Below, one piece after another: positions 60,489-64,000 of a DNA stretch of 64,000 nt. The notes under the pieces were generated by a model. The model ran no database searches, was not told the DNA's origin, and saw only the letters and a program-made list of their open reading frames with translations. This DNA comes from Leptolyngbya sp. NIES-3755 (GTDB taxonomy: Bacteria; Cyanobacteriota; Cyanobacteriia; Leptolyngbyales; Leptolyngbyaceae). Numbering within the stretch: position 1 is the first letter of the stretch; each line of letters begins with the position of its first letter. The stretch spans positions 1 to 64,000 of the forward strand of contig AP017311.1 in assembly GCA_001548435.1 (NCBI GenBank), given 5' to 3'. The translations under genes and the position numbers were made by a program.

Positions 60489-60760
60489 TGGTTATTCTGT
60501 GAAAACATCGCCCCTATCATGCCTTGTTTGCTGAGCCATGAAAATATGCCTGATCCTGAAAATACGCAATTCAAGTATTTATCTTGTATGCTGAATAAGA
60601 AGAATAAACAGAATCACTGAGGAATTAAATTTGGTCTGATATTGCTGCAATCATAGACTGATGAGTGAGACTTTCAGCCCTGTTTCTAAAGCTAATCTAT
60701 GATTAAACCGATCACCTGAAAAACCGCAAAAATGAAAACTAAACGCTTCCTCTCGATCGC
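60489..60760. other. Divergent intergenic region, 272 bp
   Basis: Contains AT-rich sequence around 60540-60650 that could hold promoters for the HTH gene and the Mrr-like gene. No clear site or hairpin was recognised. Confidence 0.3.
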
Positions 60761-61308
60761 ATGACCACCTCCGCCGAATATCAACGCCGCATCGAAATCT
60801 ATGACCGCGCTCAACTCCTCGACCTTTGGACACAAATTCAAGCCTGCAACACTCCCAATTGGGAACCTGGCAAAGCTCTCGAATACCTAATCATTCGTGC
60901 TTTTGAACTTGAAGGAGCTGATGTCACCTATCCCTACAGCATCCCGATCGCCAGAACCATCATCGAGCAAATCGATGGAGCCGTCTACAGCGACGGACTG
61001 TTCTGCCTCGTCGAATGCAAAGACCAAGCGAACAACATTGCATCGAACCCGTTGCCAAACTTCGCAACCAACTGCTACGCCGACCCGCAGGTGTGATTGG
61101 TATCGTGTTTAGCACAACCGAATTTACGGAAGCCACCCAAATTTTGGCACAGTACAATGCAAATCAAGCGATTCTGCTTTGGGATGGCACTGAAATCGAT
61201 TATGCGCTTATCCATCAACAAATGCGAACCGGGCTAATGCAGAAATACCGATACTGTGTTGAACGTGCGTTACCTAACTTCAAAATCAATTTAGGAGATT
61301 TGCTATGA
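60761..61308 (+). pseudogene. Mrr-like restriction endonuclease gene, frameshifted
   Basis: Frame 1 (60761-61096) reads WEPGKALEYLIIRAFELEGA, IEQIDGAVYSDGLFCLVECK, DQANN. Near 61035 the sensible coding moves to another frame: IEPVAKLRNQLLRRPAGVIG, IVFSTTEFTEATQILAQYNA, LLWDGTEIDYALIHQQMRTG, ending at 61308. The E...D...ECK pattern is that of the Mrr-type PD-(D/E)XK domain. One lost base near 61033 explains the break. The next gene starts four bases before its end, as if once coupled. Confidence 0.7.
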
Positions 61309-61799
61309 CCTTAGCCTATGTCGTTACTGATCGCGAAACCGATATTGCAATTCTGAAGAAGCTTCTTCCTCTAGAACTCGCCGAATCGCTCACGTTCTAT
61401 GCCGCACACGGGAAATATTCCGCTCGTTCCGCCGCAGGCACCTTGTTGTCGGCTCGAATGCGACCTGTTGCGTTAGTGCTAGATGCGGATACGGAAAATC
61501 CCGATGAAGTTCGAGAAAAAATTGAGTTAGTGAATACCATGCTTTATCCAGCGAGTTCTCCGGAAACGCCCTTCAAAGTCTTTCTCGCAACTCCCTCGAT
61601 CGCATCCATCCTATCTTCACCGAGCGGCGATCAGGCTGCATCAATGGAAACGCTTGATCGTCTCACTCCAACCCAAATTCAGTCCCTTCAACGTCACTCG
61701 CTGATCCAACAATTGATCGAATTTCTATCAAGCCTGACTCAGCAAATGCTACATCAGCCAATCAGATTGATAGATACACAAGTTAACTCATTACTCTGA
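61305..61799 (+). CDS. TOPRIM-like hypothetical protein
   Basis: A 164-residue protein with a possible TOPRIM-type signature: an acidic first motif (VVTDRETDIAILKKLLP) and a later VALVLDADTENPDEVREKIE. These resemble the E and DxD motifs of TOPRIM folds, but alignment is by eye only. The remainder is helical (LTPTQIQSLQRHSLIQQLIE). It overlaps the end of the Mrr-like gene and is convergent with the RecD2-like gene by nine bases. A two-gene nuclease pair is suggested. Confidence 0.5.
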   Translation: MTLAYVVTDRETDIAILKKLLPLELAESLTFYAAHGKYSARSAAGTLLSARMRPVALVLDADTENPDEVREKIELVNTMLYPASSPETPFKVFLATPSIASILSSPSGDQAASMETLDRLTPTQIQSLQRHSLIQQLIEFLSSLTQQMLHQPIRLIDTQVNSLL

Positions 61800-64000
61800 T
61801 GTTTCAGCCATCACAGCCTGTTCTTGCAACCGCTGGCTGAGAAGCGTATAGCGGTGTCGATCACGACATTGCGAGATCGCATGACGGAGCGCTTGAGGTT
61901 GCCCTACCAGAATCGCCAGACGTTTGGCGCGAGTTAGCGTTGTGTAAAGCCAGGGACGACTCAGCATCACTGCATTCTGCATAAACAGGGGCACAATTGT
62001 CACTGGAAACTCAGACCCTTGCGCTTTATGTCCCGTAATCCCATATGCCAGCGCCATTTGATCCCATTCACTGCGGTGATACTCGACCCAGTGTTCCTCA
62101 AATTGCACTCCTAATGTCTGCGCTTCAACATCGTAAGTTGCAATCACGCCTAATTCACCGTTCATCACCTCACGCTCATAGTCATTTTCAAGCTGAATCA
62201 CGCGATCGCCCACTCTAAACATCAGTTCCTCGGACTGCACTTCTGCCGGAGATTGGGATGGATTTAATAGGTCTTGCATCATTGTGTTAATGGCTTTCGT
62301 GCCGATCTCACCTTTGATCATCGGACAGAGAATCTGCACATCGTTAAACGTATTCCATCCGAGTTGGGGAAGCGTTTCACTAATCAATTGGCGAATACAT
62401 TGGATGCCATGTTGCGGAGAGGGTGAGGGCAGCCAAATGCAGTCCGATTGGAGCGATGCTGAAAAGCGTTCGATCTCTAGAAGTTCACCCCGATTGATCG
62501 CGTGAGCTTGACGAATGATGGCAGAACTTTCAGCTTGTCGCCAAACTTGAGTTAACCGCACGACAGGCACTTGGTCTGAAGCAATCAACTCTCGCAGTAC
62601 CGCTCCGGGTCCGACGCTGGGAAGTTGATCGACATCGCCGACGATGAGCAGTTGAGATTGAATGGAGACAGCTTTGATCAGCGCCTGAGCTAAAAATAAA
62701 TCTGCCATCGAAAACTCATCCACCACAATACAATCGGCTGGGATTGGTCGCGTTTCATCGCGCTGAAAGTGTCCGCTTCTCGGCTCGTATTCTAACAATC
62801 GATGAAGGGTTGAAGCCGATCGCTGACTCAGTTCCGCCAGTCGTCGTGCGGCGCGTCCAGTCGGAGAAGCGAGAGCAACCCGTTTTCCCATCGCTTCCCA
62901 GAGTTCAACGATCGCACGCACCGTATGGGATTTACCGACTCCTGGACCTCCGGTGAGAATGACCACTCGTGCAGATGCGGCAAGCCTCACCGCGTCTTGT
63001 TGCTCGATCGATAATGGCAGATCCGAAGCTTCACAATACTGCTGCATCCAGGTTTGTACAAAGTCATCTTCTCGAATCGCTGATTGATTCAGTCGCGGTT
63101 TCAGTCGGGACGCGATCGCGGTTTCCGCCCGATAGAACGCAAGCAAGTAATAGCCCAACCGTCCTGGGTACTTCCGGCTTTCTTCCACTTGCAATTCTCG
63201 CTCCGCAACCAGCCATGCAAGCTGCTGTTCGATCAATTCGGGCTGTGGGCGATAGTCTGGACGAGTGAGCAGCCGACTCGTTCGCTCGGCGATCGCGGAC
63301 TGCGGCAAAAAGCAATGCCCTTCGCGTCCTGCCTCTCGCAATCCGTGGAGAATCGCACTGCGGTAGCGATACTCAGAATCAGGAGCAATCCCCAATTGAG
63401 TCGCGATGCCATCCGCAGAATGAAATCCAATCCCACGAATCTCAGCGGCAAGCTGAAATGGATTATTGGAAACAATGGAGATCGCATCTTCGCCGTAGTG
63501 CTTGAGTACTCGGACGGCTTGACTTTTCCCGATGCCGTAAGTTTGCAGAAACATCATGACCGTGTGAATCTGTCGCTGCTCAATCCAGGTGGATCGAATC
63601 TGTGACAATTTTGCTTGAGCAATTCCTTTGACTTCGATCAACCGCTCAATCTCGGTATCGAGAATGGTTAGCGTGTCGAGTCCGAAGCGATCCACAATTC
63701 GTTTCGCCATCGCAGGACCGATACCGCGAATCATACCGCTCCCCAAATAAGCTTCGATGCCTGCGATCGTATTGGGAACGTTCTCGCTGTATCGCTCGAC
63801 TTGAAACTGAGCACCATAGCGAGGATGCGATCTCCAACTGCCGTTGAGGATTAGGGATTGTCCCTGGTTGAGCGTGGCGAAATTGCCCACGATCGTCACC
63901 GTTTCGTCAGCCGCTGTTTGGAAGCGTGCGACGGTAAATCCAGTTTCAGCGGAGACAAAAACGATCGACTCAATGCTGCCAACGAGTTCTTCAGTATTCA
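61791..64000 (-). CDS. recD2: RecD2-type SF1B DNA helicase, 5' end outside the window
   Basis: An open reading frame enters from beyond the window and ends at 61791, about 735 codons visible. The first codons in view read EELVGSIESIVFVSAETGFT, so the start lies just outside. Motifs: helix-hairpin-helix GIGPAMAKRIVDRFG, Walker A ILTGGPGVGKSHT, Walker B CIVVDEFSMAD, and a C-terminal ITGHKAQGSEF with YTTLTRAKRLAILVG. It is a 5'-to-3' helicase implicated in DNA repair. A chromosomal housekeeping gene here marks the right edge of the accessory island. Confidence 0.9.
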   Translation of the reverse strand, partial: NTEELVGSIESIVFVSAETGFTVARFQTAADETVTIVGNFATLNQGQSLILNGSWRSHPRYGAQFQVERYSENVPNTIAGIEAYLGSGMIRGIGPAMAKRIVDRFGLDTLTILDTEIERLIEVKGIAQAKLSQIRSTWIEQRQIHTVMMFLQTYGIGKSQAVRVLKHYGEDAISIVSNNPFQLAAEIRGIGFHSADGIATQLGIAPDSEYRYRSAILHGLREAGREGHCFLPQSAIAERTSRLLTRPDYRPQPELIEQQLAWLVAERELQVEESRKYPGRLGYYLLAFYRAETAIASRLKPRLNQSAIREDDFVQTWMQQYCEASDLPLSIEQQDAVRLAASARVVILTGGPGVGKSHTVRAIVELWEAMGKRVALASPTGRAARRLAELSQRSASTLHRLLEYEPRSGHFQRDETRPIPADCIVVDEFSMADLFLAQALIKAVSIQSQLLIVGDVDQLPSVGPGAVLRELIASDQVPVVRLTQVWRQAESSAIIRQAHAINRGELLEIERFSASLQSDCIWLPSPSPQHGIQCIRQLISETLPQLGWNTFNDVQILCPMIKGEIGTKAINTMMQDLLNPSQSPAEVQSEELMFRVGDRVIQLENDYEREVMNGELGVIATYDVEAQTLGVQFEEHWVEYHRSEWDQMALAYGITGHKAQGSEFPVTIVPLFMQNAVMLSRPWLYTTLTRAKRLAILVGQPQALRHAISQCRDRHRYTLLSQRLQEQAVMAETSE

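Noticed and set aside
1-64000. CRISPR arrays, tRNA and rRNA genes, riboswitches
   Set aside because: No evenly spaced repeats, cloverleaf-type sequence or known riboswitch core was recognised while reading; a covariance scan would be decisive.

Overview
The window is cyanobacterial chromosomal DNA. GCGATCGC-type HIP1 octamers are scattered throughout, and the gene content is typical of filamentous cyanobacteria: CHAT and caspase proteins, CHASE2, DUF1822, DUF4189, XisH/XisI, many TPR proteins and META and RTX proteins. A Leptolyngbya/Nostoc-like filamentous organism is a reasonable guess. No rRNA, tRNA or CRISPR array was recognised.

Region 1 (about 0-31.2 kb) is mostly intact and rich in exported proteins: a flavoprotein, a lipoprotein overlapping a membrane adenylate cyclase, two tandem paralogous repeat proteins, a large RTX-type calcium-binding protein, several lipoproteins or secreted proteins, a META-domain protein, a TPR protein, a DUF4189 protein and an SH3b protein. 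Eleven intergenic sites share the layout TTGCATAACC, then 12-13 or 18-22 bases, then AACC. They point toward start codons, nearly all of exported proteins, and suggest one shared regulon. In the middle (13.6-23.2 kb) lies a caspase-superfamily signalling locus: a protein with a sigma-like HTH, a DUF1822 protein and a CHAT-CHASE2 membrane protein on one strand, and divergently a TPR-CHAT protein translationally coupled to a caspase-fold protein.

Region 2 (about 31.2-43.9 kb) is decayed, mobile-element-rich DNA: an IS1-family element that cuts a HEAT-repeat gene, a XisH/XisI pair, a 1.7 kb gene-poor stretch with antitoxin-like relics, and a 7.2 kb segment bounded by 28/30-identical direct repeats with an integrase-like tyrosine recombinase next to the right repeat. 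Four genes inside that segment are broken by a nonsense codon, a frameshift, an insertion sequence or multiple lesions.

Region 3 (about 43.9-61.8 kb) is an accessory island of small, mostly minus-strand, closely packed genes. It holds further copies of an unnamed coiled-coil-like family (family A; five copies in the window), another copy of a 'RWRSF-FG' repeat family (family B), immunity-like families (DUF4240 and a YRGG/GGF family), PD-(D/E)XK-like nucleases, an XRE regulator, a TIM-barrel enzyme, two copies of a two-gene HTH plus beta-barrel cassette, and a frameshifted Mrr-like endonuclease followed by a TOPRIM-like protein. Two 1177-bp copies of one ISKra4-like element, each with a perfect 9-bp target duplication, have interrupted an XRE gene and a family A gene. 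The window ends inside a RecD2-type helicase gene.
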